A DNA stretch of 38,802 bases from Clostridiaceae bacterium. GTDB lineage: Bacteria > Bacillota > Clostridia > Saccharofermentanales > UBA5734. The position numbers were made by a program, and so were the translations under genes. Of this stretch, positions 25,228 through 34,264 are shown piece by piece. The stretch spans positions 1-38,802 of the forward strand of contig JAAYNF010000062.1 in NCBI GenBank assembly GCA_012520975.1, written 5' to 3'. Under the pieces are notes generated by a model. That model saw only the letters and a program-made list of their open reading frames with translations. It did no database searches and was not told the DNA's origin. Each line of letters starts with the position of its first letter. The stretch's first letter is position 1.

Positions 25228-26352
25228 TTACTGTTCTTGAGCCGCGATGCTTTTTCTGAATTTCTCACTTTCCCAGCTGTTGATAAAGTCCTTGCCGGCC
25301 TCGTCCATAACGCTGACCGTCCGGCCGGTCCGGCGGATCGTATCGGTTATAAACAGGACGGCGCAAAGGGTTTCCTCGATGGTTCTGGCTTCGGTCTCGG
25401 AGCATTGATAATAAACCTCGCCGCTGGCACGAAAAACCGTGCACTTAGCGGTCGGCAGCCCGCCCGAAGCCAGGTGATCGGCCAAATCACCGGTTGATTG
25501 TTCAACCATTTGACCGTTCAAAAAAACCGTTTGATCCGGATAAATCGCCCTGGTTGTGAAGGTCTTCAGCTCCCACGGTTGGGTCAAAAGCCTTTGCCGG
25601 AGCCACGGCGTCGCCGAAACCCAGCCGGCCTGATCCTGACCTGCGGCCAGCATGATCTGCGGCCAGTCCTGCGCACCGACACCAAAGGCCGCGGCAATTC
25701 TTTGGTTGACCTGGTCATGAAGCCGGAGACAGGTGTCGGCATCCGGTCCGGTCACAATCAATCCGTGATTTTGCATGAAAATAATGGACGGCGGCTTATG
25801 ATTGTCTGCTGTGGCCCGGCGGCAGGCAGCATTAATGGCAAACGCCAGCTGCACGCCGGGATTGATATAGGGAACAAAGACATAGTCCGCATCCAGACCT
25901 TCCAGTGCTCTGCGCGCGATTTCGGCCCCTTCGTTGCTGCAGGTTGCCAGATTGGCATAAACCGGATGGGTGTGGAGAACATACGTATCCAGCAACGAAT
26001 GGAACCCGGCTTCGACGGACGGTCGCAGGGACGGCAGGCCGCCAATGACCTGGATTGCGGCTTTGGCCATGTCGGAACCGATTTTCTCCACATCGGCAAA
26101 AGCGGCCGGGTCGTTTCCGTAATAAAAATCCCGCAGCATCGCATAATCCAGAACAGCATAAGCCTGATCCGGCGCGATCTGCTCCAAGCGATATCCGGAG
26201 GCTTTGATGGCCATCAACCGGTCGTCAAGCTTGACCGACGTATTGCCGCCACCCCCTTGCACATAATCCGAGCGGGCTCCGGCGATTCCGGACATGCGCA
26301 CGTATTCGTTCAGTTTTTCTTGATTTCGGTCGACAAATAAGGGATTGGCCAT
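25228..26352 (-). CDS. Class II aldolase, probable L-rhamnulose-1-phosphate aldolase
   Basis: Class II aldolases of the RhaD/FucA/RhaEW group use a zinc ion to cleave ketose-1-phosphates to DHAP and an aldehyde. The 374-residue product has DYVQGGGGNTSVKLDDRLMA near the N-terminus, the zinc ligands in VLHTHPVYANL (HTH) and a third His in FMQNHGLIVTG. It is about 100 residues longer than E. coli RhaD and resembles the aldolase half of the fused RhaEW proteins, where the other half is an SDR. Its position between rhaA and rhaB supports action on L-rhamnulose-1-phosphate; a different 6-deoxyketose phosphate is possible. The ribosome binding site AGAGGTGA overlaps the rhaA stop. Confidence 0.8.
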   Translation of the reverse strand: MANPLFVDRNQEKLNEYVRMSGIAGARSDYVQGGGGNTSVKLDDRLMAIKASGYRLEQIAPDQAYAVLDYAMLRDFYYGNDPAAFADVEKIGSDMAKAAIQVIGGLPSLRPSVEAGFHSLLDTYVLHTHPVYANLATCSNEGAEIARRALEGLDADYVFVPYINPGVQLAFAINAACRRATADNHKPPSIIFMQNHGLIVTGPDADTCLRLHDQVNQRIAAAFGVGAQDWPQIMLAAGQDQAGWVSATPWLRQRLLTQPWELKTFTTRAIYPDQTVFLNGQMVEQSTGDLADHLASGGLPTAKCTVFRASGEVYYQCSETEARTIEETLCAVLFITDTIRRTGRTVSVMDEAGKDFINSWESEKFRKSIAAQEQ

Positions 26353-26355
26353 GGT

Positions 26356-27639
26356 TCACCTCTTAGACAAGACATCCTTTTCGTATTGGGCAATCGGAGC
26401 CAGATAATCGCTGCCTGCCGGAACACCTTCATTGAGACAGTACTGGTTCCAGACCGCAGCATAAGGCAGGGTGCGCGCCTCGTCCATCAGAGCCAGACGA
26501 TCGGCGAAACGTCCTTGCTGTTCGGCCTCACGAATTCGTTCGGTGGGTTCAAGCAAAGCCGCCAGAATGGCTTTTTGTGTAGCACGGACGCCGATCACCC
26601 AAGCGGCGATCCGATTGATGCTGCCATCAAAAAAGTCGGTGGCCAGATAAACACGATCAAAGGCCGCCGCGCGCTTGATTTCGCGCATGACATCCTGCAG
26701 ATTCTCGTCGGATATCACCACGTGGTCGCTGTCCCATTTGACCGCCCGGCTGACATGGATAAGAAGATGAGAGTTAAACAGCAGCAAAGAGGAAATTTTG
26801 TCGGCAATGGTTTCGGTCGGATGAAAATGTCCCATGTCCAATGTCAGCATCAGGCTGTCGTTACCATCGGCACGGGCATGCGCCAAATAACCCATGTAAA
26901 ATTCGTGGGAACCAACGGTGAAGCTTTCCAATCCGATGCCGAACAATTTGCATTCCACGGCGTCGACCACCAATTCAGCCGGATACCTCACGGCAAAAAT
27001 TTCATCCAAGGAATCGCGAAGCAAACGGCGGTAAAGGGTGCGATCCGCCGGCATATCCTTCATGCCGTCCGGAACCCAGATGTTATTGACCACGGTCTGA
27101 CCCAGTTCACCGGCTATGTCGGCGGCGATTCTGCGGCTGGCCTTGCAGTGGTCGATCCAGAAACGGCGTATTCTTTCATCCGGATGGGCCAGCGTCAGGT
27201 TGTCGGCGGCCATCGGATGGCCAAAACATGTGGGGTTGAAGTCCAGCGCGATCCCGCGGGCTTTCGCCCAATCGATCCATCGACGGAAATGACGTGTTTC
27301 GTAACGGTCCCGATCGACGTTCTCGCTGAATCGTTCCGCATAGCTGGCATGCAGATTCAGGCGCTGTTTACCGGGCAACAACTTCATCGCTTGGTCAATG
27401 TCGGCACGGAGTTCCTCCCCATTGCGAGCCTTGCCGGGATGGTTTCCGGTTGACATGATACCGCCCGACGCTCCGCCCCCCTGCTCTTCCAGGCCCGTGA
27501 CGTCATCTCCCTGCCAGCAATTCATGGAAATCGGGATTTTTTTCATTTGCTCCAGCACGGCTTCTGTATCGATGCCATAGGCAGCGTAGGTTTCGGCGGC
27601 GGCCGCATAGGCTTGGCGAATGGTATCAGGTTTAAGCAT
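26356..27639 (-). CDS. rhaA: L-rhamnose isomerase
   Basis: RhaA converts L-rhamnose to L-rhamnulose with manganese or zinc. The 427-residue product matches the family throughout: ISMNCWQGDDVTGLEE, GGIMSTGNHPGKARNGEELR, KQRLNLHASYAE, LDFNPTCFGHPMA and the DSDHVVISDENLQDVMRE block that carries metal ligands. The start at 27639 follows AAAGGAGGAGG; a longer in-frame reading to 27693 would extend into the PHP gene without a better site. The start overlaps the end of the PHP gene by 8 bases. Confidence 0.96.
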   Translation of the reverse strand: MLKPDTIRQAYAAAAETYAAYGIDTEAVLEQMKKIPISMNCWQGDDVTGLEEQGGGASGGIMSTGNHPGKARNGEELRADIDQAMKLLPGKQRLNLHASYAERFSENVDRDRYETRHFRRWIDWAKARGIALDFNPTCFGHPMAADNLTLAHPDERIRRFWIDHCKASRRIAADIAGELGQTVVNNIWVPDGMKDMPADRTLYRRLLRDSLDEIFAVRYPAELVVDAVECKLFGIGLESFTVGSHEFYMGYLAHARADGNDSLMLTLDMGHFHPTETIADKISSLLLFNSHLLIHVSRAVKWDSDHVVISDENLQDVMREIKRAAAFDRVYLATDFFDGSINRIAAWVIGVRATQKAILAALLEPTERIREAEQQGRFADRLALMDEARTLPYAAVWNQYCLNEGVPAGSDYLAPIAQYEKDVLSKR

Positions 27640-28972
27640 CGGGATTTCCTCCTCCTTTGGTCTTATCGTGCCGAACCGGATCATGGTTTCCAAAAATTTC
27701 CCGCGCGGCGTCGCGATAATATCGGATGCGGTGGTTCAAATCAGGCTGCCTGCGTTGGGTTTTCGCAGAAAACATGCCGTTGTCCAAGGACTTGCCGGCC
27801 AACTGCTCATGACCGATCAACGCCCAAGCCGCGTCATACAGGTTGGCAAAAAGCGGATCACGCATGGCTTGGCAAACAAAGGGCTGACGCGGCTGGTTGA
27901 TATCTTCGCCGCTGATCTGGAAAAACGCATGACGTTCACAGTTTTCCCGCAATCTGATCAGCTGTTCGCGGGTATTGCGGGATGGCATATAGGTCACAGC
28001 GGCAAACCCGATTTCCCGCAGCACGTCAAACAGTTCATCCAGATAGCGGTCCTCAAAGGTTTGGGCTTTCTTGTCCCCGGTTACCGAGGCCGTGACATCC
28101 CCCAGATAAGCATAAGCCAAAATGATGCCGTTTCCCCGGGCAAAATCCGCTACTTCAGCGATCGGCAGACATTCCTCCGTGGCCTCCAAATAAAATTTTT
28201 CGACCAAATGACGCTTCAGCACCCCCAGCAGGTCAAAGGCTCGAAAAGGATTATGGCCATCGATTAATCGCTCTTCATCTTGGTCGGAAACCGGAACAGC
28301 AAGTTTGTGCCGGAGCAGAACCGGCAGATCCGACTTATCATCACAACGGGCATCCAGTTTGAGGGCCAACGCGTAGAGCAGGTGTCGCTCGGTGATGGCC
28401 CCGCCGTTTTCCCATTCAGACAAGGGAATCACGTCTCCCTCGTAATCGATCGCCATGTTCAAGGGTGACAACAGGCCATTTAATCTTTCAACCATCAGCC
28501 GGTTGCGACGGTCTCTGGCTCTTCGGACCGGTTGAAAAAATGCCGTCAGGGCATCGATCCGGGAATGGGGAACACCATGCAGCGCAACGTAGGCCACACC
28601 GTCCTGATCCGGATTGTTGATCCGCCGGCCGGCCAGCTGCGTGTCGGCAAAAGAGGCCCGGCACTCGGCACCGATCGTGGTCGGCAGGCCGAGAACGGCT
28701 CCGGCCTCGATAAATTCCCTGGCGCCGCTGATGGAGTCATGGTCCATGATGCCGGCGGTGACCAGGCCGGCCCGGTCGGCCATCCACACGGCTTTGGTCG
28801 GTGAATAGGGTGAAAAGGAATACGTCGTATGAATATGATTGTTGACATCGCGCCCGCGAACCGACACCGGCAGATCGCCGGCATCCCGCAGGCTTTTTAA
28901 TCGGCGCAGAGCCGCCAAGCGCTGCTCCGCGCCGGATGCATTAAGCTGATCTATCAGGTTCTGTTCAGGCAT
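27632..28972 (-). CDS. PHP-domain metal-dependent phosphoesterase-like protein
   Basis: PHP-domain proteins use a cluster of metal ions to hydrolyse phosphate esters. The 446-residue product has the first PHP motif HIHTTYSFSPYSPT (HxH at about 46-48), the second motif GIMDHDS (about 75-80), IGAECRAS, and an ISGEDINQPRQPF segment near the C-terminus. Its specific substrate is unknown. It overlaps the rhaA start by 8 bases and follows the E1 gene by 36 bases, so it belongs to the catabolic operon. Possible roles are dephosphorylation of a sugar phosphate intermediate or of a toxic by-product. The ATG has AAAGGATCC upstream. Confidence 0.75.
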   Translation of the reverse strand: MPEQNLIDQLNASGAEQRLAALRRLKSLRDAGDLPVSVRGRDVNNHIHTTYSFSPYSPTKAVWMADRAGLVTAGIMDHDSISGAREFIEAGAVLGLPTTIGAECRASFADTQLAGRRINNPDQDGVAYVALHGVPHSRIDALTAFFQPVRRARDRRNRLMVERLNGLLSPLNMAIDYEGDVIPLSEWENGGAITERHLLYALALKLDARCDDKSDLPVLLRHKLAVPVSDQDEERLIDGHNPFRAFDLLGVLKRHLVEKFYLEATEECLPIAEVADFARGNGIILAYAYLGDVTASVTGDKKAQTFEDRYLDELFDVLREIGFAAVTYMPSRNTREQLIRLRENCERHAFFQISGEDINQPRQPFVCQAMRDPLFANLYDAAWALIGHEQLAGKSLDNGMFSAKTQRRQPDLNHRIRYYRDAAREIFGNHDPVRHDKTKGGGNPDA

Positions 28973-29008
28973 AGTCGTGGATCCTTTCGGGTCTGCGACC
29001 GGATGTCA

Positions 29009-31486
29009 TCAGACGCCTTGGCGATTGCGGCGAAGGATCTCGACATCGGTAAAGCTTTTCCGGGCGACATATCCGGGAATGGGCCGGATCCGCTCATGGA
29101 AAATGTCAATAAACCAATCCGGCTGCGGGAAGAAATGCTCTTCCAGTTCATAGGCCGGCGTAATCCAGTTGCGCGAACCAAGAACCACCGCCGGCGCGTC
29201 AAGATAATCAAAACACAGGTCGCCAATGGTGCGGGCCAGTTCACTGAGATACGAACCACGCTCACAGGCATCGCCGGCGATAATGATCCGGCCGGTCTTT
29301 TTGACCGATTCGATGACCAAATCATAATTAAAGGGTACCATGGAACGGGCATCGATGATCTCGGCGCTGATGCCATATTTTTCCTGAAGGATCTTTGCCG
29401 CATCCAGCGCCCGGTAAAGGGTCGCGCCGATGGTCAGGATGGTCAGATCCGATCCGGCTCGTTTGATGTCGGGTTCACCGATCGGGATTTCATAACTTTC
29501 AACCGGTACGCCTCCTGTCCGGAATTGTTCTCCAACATCGTACAGCCGCTGGCTTTCAAAGAAAATAACCGGATCCGTACCATTAAGCGCGCTGGCCATC
29601 AAGCCTTTGGCGTCATACGGTGTCGCCGGAAAAACAACCTTGAGACCCGGGATATGCGAAACCAAAGAAGTCCAGTCTTGGGAATGCTGCGCGCCGTATT
29701 TTGAACCTACCGAGACACGAACAACCACAGGCATCTTGAGAATACCGGCGGACATCGCCTGCCATTTGGGCAGCTGGTTGAAGACCTCGTCACCCGCCCG
29801 GCCGAGAAAATCACAATACATCAGCTCCACCAATGCGCGTCCTCCGCACATGGCGTAGCCGACCGCCGAACCGACGATGGCGCCCTCCGATATTGGCGAG
29901 TTGAAAAGCCGATGATAGGGTACCGCCTCGGTCAAACCACGATAAACAGCAAAGGCACCGCCCCAATCTCGATTTTCTTCACCGTAGGCTACCAGAGTAG
30001 GATCCTCATAAAATTTATCCAAAATGGCCTCAAACAGCGCGTCACGCAGTTGGAAAACTCTGTTTTTGGAAATCGGGTCGCCCTTCTCATCGTAGGCAAA
30101 GCGGCTCTTTCTGGCGATTTGCTGGACGCGGGGATTTTCTTCCCTCGGCTGCAGCATATCAACCGGACGATCTTCCATCCGAACGATCCGTTGGTTGGAC
30201 AGCATGATTTTTTCAATGGCATCCGGCTGCTTGTTGAGGTCCATACGCGGCGACACAACAGGATCGATGGCCAGGCGCACCGCATCGGTAACGGTACGAA
30301 TGACGGCTTCGTCCGCGGCTTCGAAATCAACTTCGTCAAGCAGGCCGGCAGACAGCAGCTGCAAACGGAAATTGGCGATCGAATCGGCCTGCTGCCAGAG
30401 TTCTTTTTCCTCATTGGTTCGATACGAATCGGCATCCGAGGGAGAATGTCCGGAGTGACGGTAGGTCACGACGTCCAGCAGAACAGGGCCGCGTTTTTCG
30501 GCAAGAATTTTCAATTTTCTGGACATTGCGTCGATGACCGCCAGCGGATTATAGCCGTCGATGCGTTCGGCGTGCATTTGTTCCGGATTGACACCGGCGC
30601 CGATCCGAGCCACAAAATCATACCCCATGGTTTCGCCGCGGGTCTGGCCGCCCATGGCGTACTGGTTATTCATAATATTAAAGATCAGGGGCAATCCGCC
30701 CTTCATGTCGTCATCCCACAGGGTGCGGAACTGATCCATTGCCGACAGCATCATGCCTTCCCAGACCGGGCCGCAACCCAGCGAACCATCGCCGATGTTG
30801 CAGATCACGACGCCGGGTTTGCGATTGATTTTCTTATAGAGCGCCGCACCCACCGAGATGTCACCGGAACCGCCCACGATGGCATTGTTGGGATAAATGC
30901 CGAACGGCAGGAAAAAAGCGTGCATGGACCCTCCCAAGCCTTTATGAAAGCCGGTCTCTTTGGCGAATATTTCCGCCAAAACACCGTAGACCAAAAACTC
31001 GACCGCCAGCTGCCGAACCGACAGGTCGCGGCCTTGGTTGGCTTTTTCCACCACTTTGTAGGCGGCGCCATCGAGGAAGTTTTCCATCACGGCCAGCAGA
31101 TCCTCTTCCTTCATCTGATGTATGGCCGAAAGGCCTTTGGCAAGAATTTCGCCATGACTCCGATGTGAGCCGAAGATATAGTCGTCGGGCGTCAACAGAT
31201 ACGCCTGACCGACCGCGGCGGCCTCCTGTCCGAGGGAAAGATGAGCCGGGCCGGGATTGTTGTATTCCAACCCGTTGTACGTATTGGTTGTTTTGATTGA
31301 ATAAAGCATGGTTTCAAACTCACGGATCAAACGCATATAGCGATAAATCCGAAGGAAATCTTCTTTGCTGTATCGGTCTTTTTCGTCCTCAACCGATTTT
31401 TGGTATTGATTGACCGGAATATCCTGAAATTTGATCCAGCCCGGCTGCCGGACATCCTCCGGACTGACAAGCAAGTGTTTGGTCAT
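29009..31486 (-). CDS. Fused alpha-beta E1 component of a 2-oxoacid/acetoin-type dehydrogenase
   Basis: This thiamine-diphosphate enzyme would transfer an acyl group to the lipoyl E2. The 825-residue product fuses the normally separate subunits. The alpha half has GPAHLSLGQEAAAVG (79-93), GSHRSHGEILAKG, KGLGGSMHAF and the ThDP motif GDGSLGCG...MNN (232-274). The beta half (about 480-825) has SPISEGAIVGSAVGYAM, AQHSQDWTSLVSHIPGL and PATPYDAKGLMASAL, closest in style to acetoin and branched-chain oxoacid dehydrogenases. About 45 extra residues (about 123-172) interrupt the alpha half between HGEILAKG and TGFHKGLGG. The ribosome binding site AGGAGG is strong. E2 and E3 are immediately upstream. 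The substrate is not known; a pyruvate or acetoin role is possible. Confidence 0.85.
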   Translation of the reverse strand: MTKHLLVSPEDVRQPGWIKFQDIPVNQYQKSVEDEKDRYSKEDFLRIYRYMRLIREFETMLYSIKTTNTYNGLEYNNPGPAHLSLGQEAAAVGQAYLLTPDDYIFGSHRSHGEILAKGLSAIHQMKEEDLLAVMENFLDGAAYKVVEKANQGRDLSVRQLAVEFLVYGVLAEIFAKETGFHKGLGGSMHAFFLPFGIYPNNAIVGGSGDISVGAALYKKINRKPGVVICNIGDGSLGCGPVWEGMMLSAMDQFRTLWDDDMKGGLPLIFNIMNNQYAMGGQTRGETMGYDFVARIGAGVNPEQMHAERIDGYNPLAVIDAMSRKLKILAEKRGPVLLDVVTYRHSGHSPSDADSYRTNEEKELWQQADSIANFRLQLLSAGLLDEVDFEAADEAVIRTVTDAVRLAIDPVVSPRMDLNKQPDAIEKIMLSNQRIVRMEDRPVDMLQPREENPRVQQIARKSRFAYDEKGDPISKNRVFQLRDALFEAILDKFYEDPTLVAYGEENRDWGGAFAVYRGLTEAVPYHRLFNSPISEGAIVGSAVGYAMCGGRALVELMYCDFLGRAGDEVFNQLPKWQAMSAGILKMPVVVRVSVGSKYGAQHSQDWTSLVSHIPGLKVVFPATPYDAKGLMASALNGTDPVIFFESQRLYDVGEQFRTGGVPVESYEIPIGEPDIKRAGSDLTILTIGATLYRALDAAKILQEKYGISAEIIDARSMVPFNYDLVIESVKKTGRIIIAGDACERGSYLSELARTIGDLCFDYLDAPAVVLGSRNWITPAYELEEHFFPQPDWFIDIFHERIRPIPGYVARKSFTDVEILRRNRQGV

Positions 31487-31500
31487 GGTTTTTATCCTCC

Positions 31501-32862
31501 TCAGACTTGAAAAACGGCTTCGCGGATGATTTCAGCGACGGTGGGATGAGGGAAAATCAATTCCTTGATGTCGGCGATCCGCATCTGCGTTTCGATCAGA
31601 ATGCCGGCGGACATGATGATTTCGGAAGCATAGCTGCCAATGACATGACAGCCAAGCAGATATTCCCGATCGGAATCGATCAAAAGCTTGATCCGGCCCT
31701 GACCTCGATCGTTCTCGGCCAGATAACGGCCGCTGTAGTTCATGGGCAGCGTCACCTTCTTGTATTTGATGCCCTTGTCTTGGCAGGTCTGCTCGGTTTC
31801 GCCGACAAAAGCCATTTCCGGATTTGTATAAATAACAGACGGCATGGCTTGGTAGCGCATGAAATCTTTCTTGCCCAAAATAGTGTTAACCGCCACCTCG
31901 GCTTCGCGATATGCCGCATGGGCCAGCATCCAGACACCGTTGACATCGCCGACCGCAAACACTCCGGAAACATTGGTTCTGCCCTGAGCATCCGTGACAA
32001 TTCGTCCGCCTTCAACCAGCACTCCGAGATTTTCCAACCCGAAACCACGGACTACCGGCCGACGGCCGACGCTAAGCAGGGTGTAATCGGCGTCCACGGA
32101 TTTGGTTTCACCCGAATCGGTAAATTCAACCGAGCCGGGTTTGATATTGGTCACCTGACAATTCAAGTGAAACTCGATGCCTTTCCTCTCGTAGTCTTTT
32201 TGTAAAAGATCCGCCATTTCACGGTCGGCCGCACCGGCGATATGATCCAGCATCTCGACAACCGTGACTTGAGAGCCACAGGTCCGGAAATAGCCGGCCA
32301 TTTCCAATCCGATGACGCCGCCGCCGATGACAACCAAATGTTCCGGAATAACTTGAAGATCCAAGATCTCTCGGTTGGTCAGCACGCTTTTGCTTTCCAA
32401 GCCTTCTTTCACACCGTCAATGGGAGGGATCACCGCTTCGGATCCGGTCGCGATAATCAGGTGCCGGCTTGTGAAAACCTCCTCGCCGCATTGCACTCGG
32501 ATCTGGCGGTTTTCACGACCCAGAATGATACCGGTACCGTTCTTGACCGTGACCTTGCTGCTTTTCAACGTTTGACCGACACCGGCAACCAAGGTTCGGA
32601 CCACTTTGTTTTTCCGGGCCACGACCGCAGCCTGATCCAGACGGGGATTTTCGGTAAATACGCCGAAAACCTCGCCTCGCGCGGCATGATCAAAAACCTT
32701 GGCGCTGTGCAGGAATGTCTTCGAGGGAATGCACCCTTCGTTCAGACAAACACCGCCCAGTTTGTTTTTTTCGATCAGCAGCACCGACAAGCCGGCGCTT
32801 CCTGCCCGGTCAGCGGCCAGATAACCTCCGGGTCCTCCGCCAAGTACAATCAGATCAAACAT
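31501..32862 (-). CDS. lpdA: Dihydrolipoyl dehydrogenase (E3)
   Basis: E3 reoxidises the dihydrolipoyl group of E2 with FAD and passes electrons to NAD. The 453-residue product has the FAD motif GGGPGGYLAA (8-17), the redox-active disulfide GVCLNEGCIPSK (Cys39 and Cys44), the NAD motif VVIGGGVIGLEMAGYF, the second FAD motif GVFAVGDVNG and the C-terminal active-site FPHPTVAEIIRE. Length is normal. The start overlaps the end of E2 by 8 bases with GGAGGG 7 bases upstream. It lies between E2 and E1 in the same operon. Confidence 0.95.
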   Translation of the reverse strand: MFDLIVLGGGPGGYLAADRAGSAGLSVLLIEKNKLGGVCLNEGCIPSKTFLHSAKVFDHAARGEVFGVFTENPRLDQAAVVARKNKVVRTLVAGVGQTLKSSKVTVKNGTGIILGRENRQIRVQCGEEVFTSRHLIIATGSEAVIPPIDGVKEGLESKSVLTNREILDLQVIPEHLVVIGGGVIGLEMAGYFRTCGSQVTVVEMLDHIAGAADREMADLLQKDYERKGIEFHLNCQVTNIKPGSVEFTDSGETKSVDADYTLLSVGRRPVVRGFGLENLGVLVEGGRIVTDAQGRTNVSGVFAVGDVNGVWMLAHAAYREAEVAVNTILGKKDFMRYQAMPSVIYTNPEMAFVGETEQTCQDKGIKYKKVTLPMNYSGRYLAENDRGQGRIKLLIDSDREYLLGCHVIGSYASEIIMSAGILIETQMRIADIKELIFPHPTVAEIIREAVFQV

Positions 32863-34237
32863 GGGTAAGCCCTCCCTGCATCAGTAAAACAGGAAAATTT
32901 TCCAGAGTACGAACCAGATCCTGCAACAAGCGTGAAGCCGGCGCGCCATCAATGGCCCGATGATCGTAGGTAAGCGAAAGGGTCATCGCCGGATAGCTCT
33001 GCAGCCGGCCATCCTTTTCCCGGACGCGGGTAGTGACGGTATTGACGCCGAGAATGCAGGTTTGAGGGGGATTAATAATCGGAGTGAACGATTCAATCCC
33101 AAAAGATCCCAGATTGCTAACCGTAAATGTACCGCCCTTGAGCTTGTCCGGATTGATGGTTCCGGTCCGGCATTCTTCGGCCAGCGCCTTGACCTGCGCG
33201 GAAAGCTGGCTTAAAGATAGCTGATCGGCATAGAACACCGTCGGCACCATCAGGCCCCGGGGCGTGTCCACGGCTACGCCGAGATGGACATGCCGGAAAT
33301 AGGTCATCTTCTCATCATCATAATGGGCATTGCTGGCCGGATGACAGAGAAGCACCCGAGAAACGGCATAAAAGATAAGGTCCCCAATGGTCGGCACATT
33401 GTCCACCAGAGGATATCCCTGCCCGGTCAGTCCATCGGCGGCGGCGGCCTTGAGTTGGCGACGCAAATCCAAGATGGCCGTGGCGTCGAAACTCATATGG
33501 TTTGTCAGTTGCGCCATACTGGACAAAGAGTAATGCATCTGACGGGCAATGACCTTGCGGATGGTGCTGTGTTTTTCGGTCCAGGTTTCCGATTCATGCA
33601 GTTGGATCGCAACGGGACCCTCAACGCCGCCGACAATTGCCGCAGCCGCCCCCGCCGAAGCAACATCTTCAACACGGACGCGTCCGCCAAGGCCGGTTCC
33701 GGTCAAGCCCGACGGATAGGTTCCGACCGCACCGGTGGCCATCCTGCCCTGCTCCATCAACTGTCGTACATCCCGTTCGATGATTCGTCCTGCAGGACCG
33801 GTGCCGTCGGCCCGGCGTAAATCGACGTTGTGCTGCTCGGCCAAGTGACGGGCCCGGGGACTGATTCCTTGCTTGTCCGAATCCGTCGATTGAACCGGAA
33901 TCGACACGGGGATCGTGGTTTTTTCCGGCAAAACCTGAGATTTTTCACTTTCCTGATCCTTGGAAGCAGAATCGGGATGATAGACCGAGACATCCTCTCC
34001 CGGCTGACCGATAACACAAACATTGGTCAGACAGGGCACATCATCGCCCTCTTCAAAAAAGACCGCCAGCAATATGCCTGCAACGGTGGCGGCCTCATCA
34101 AAAATTGCCTTATCGGTCTCGTAGGTAAAAAGCAGATCTCCGACCGCAACGGAGTCGCCTTGCTTCTTGTGCCACTTGCCAATGATACAGCTCTCAACAG
34201 ATTGACCTTGGCGCGGCATGATGACAGGTGTTGCCAT
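32855..34237 (-). CDS. Dihydrolipoamide acyltransferase (E2)
   Basis: E2 is the core of the dehydrogenase complex: its lipoyl arm carries the acyl group from E1 to CoA. The 460-residue product has one lipoyl domain (1-80) with the lipoylated lysine in YETDKAIF (Lys43), a Ser/Pro/Gln-rich linker, a peripheral-subunit-binding domain (about 122-162, ISPRARHLAEQHNVDLRRAD), a second glycine/alanine-rich linker, and the catalytic domain with DHRAIDG (His426). The acyl specificity (acetyl or other) cannot be read. AGGAGGAATTAAT precedes the ATG. The SDR gene ends 27 bases upstream. Confidence 0.92.
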   Translation of the reverse strand: MATPVIMPRQGQSVESCIIGKWHKKQGDSVAVGDLLFTYETDKAIFDEAATVAGILLAVFFEEGDDVPCLTNVCVIGQPGEDVSVYHPDSASKDQESEKSQVLPEKTTIPVSIPVQSTDSDKQGISPRARHLAEQHNVDLRRADGTGPAGRIIERDVRQLMEQGRMATGAVGTYPSGLTGTGLGGRVRVEDVASAGAAAAIVGGVEGPVAIQLHESETWTEKHSTIRKVIARQMHYSLSSMAQLTNHMSFDATAILDLRRQLKAAAADGLTGQGYPLVDNVPTIGDLIFYAVSRVLLCHPASNAHYDDEKMTYFRHVHLGVAVDTPRGLMVPTVFYADQLSLSQLSAQVKALAEECRTGTINPDKLKGGTFTVSNLGSFGIESFTPIINPPQTCILGVNTVTTRVREKDGRLQSYPAMTLSLTYDHRAIDGAPASRLLQDLVRTLENFPVLLMQGGLTHV

Positions 34238-34264
34238 ATTAATTCCTCCTGTTATATAACCATA

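Noticed and set aside
29912-31168. Open frame of 418 codons on the plus strand inside the E1 gene
   Set aside because: Antisense shadow of a well-supported enzyme; no ribosome binding site or motif.
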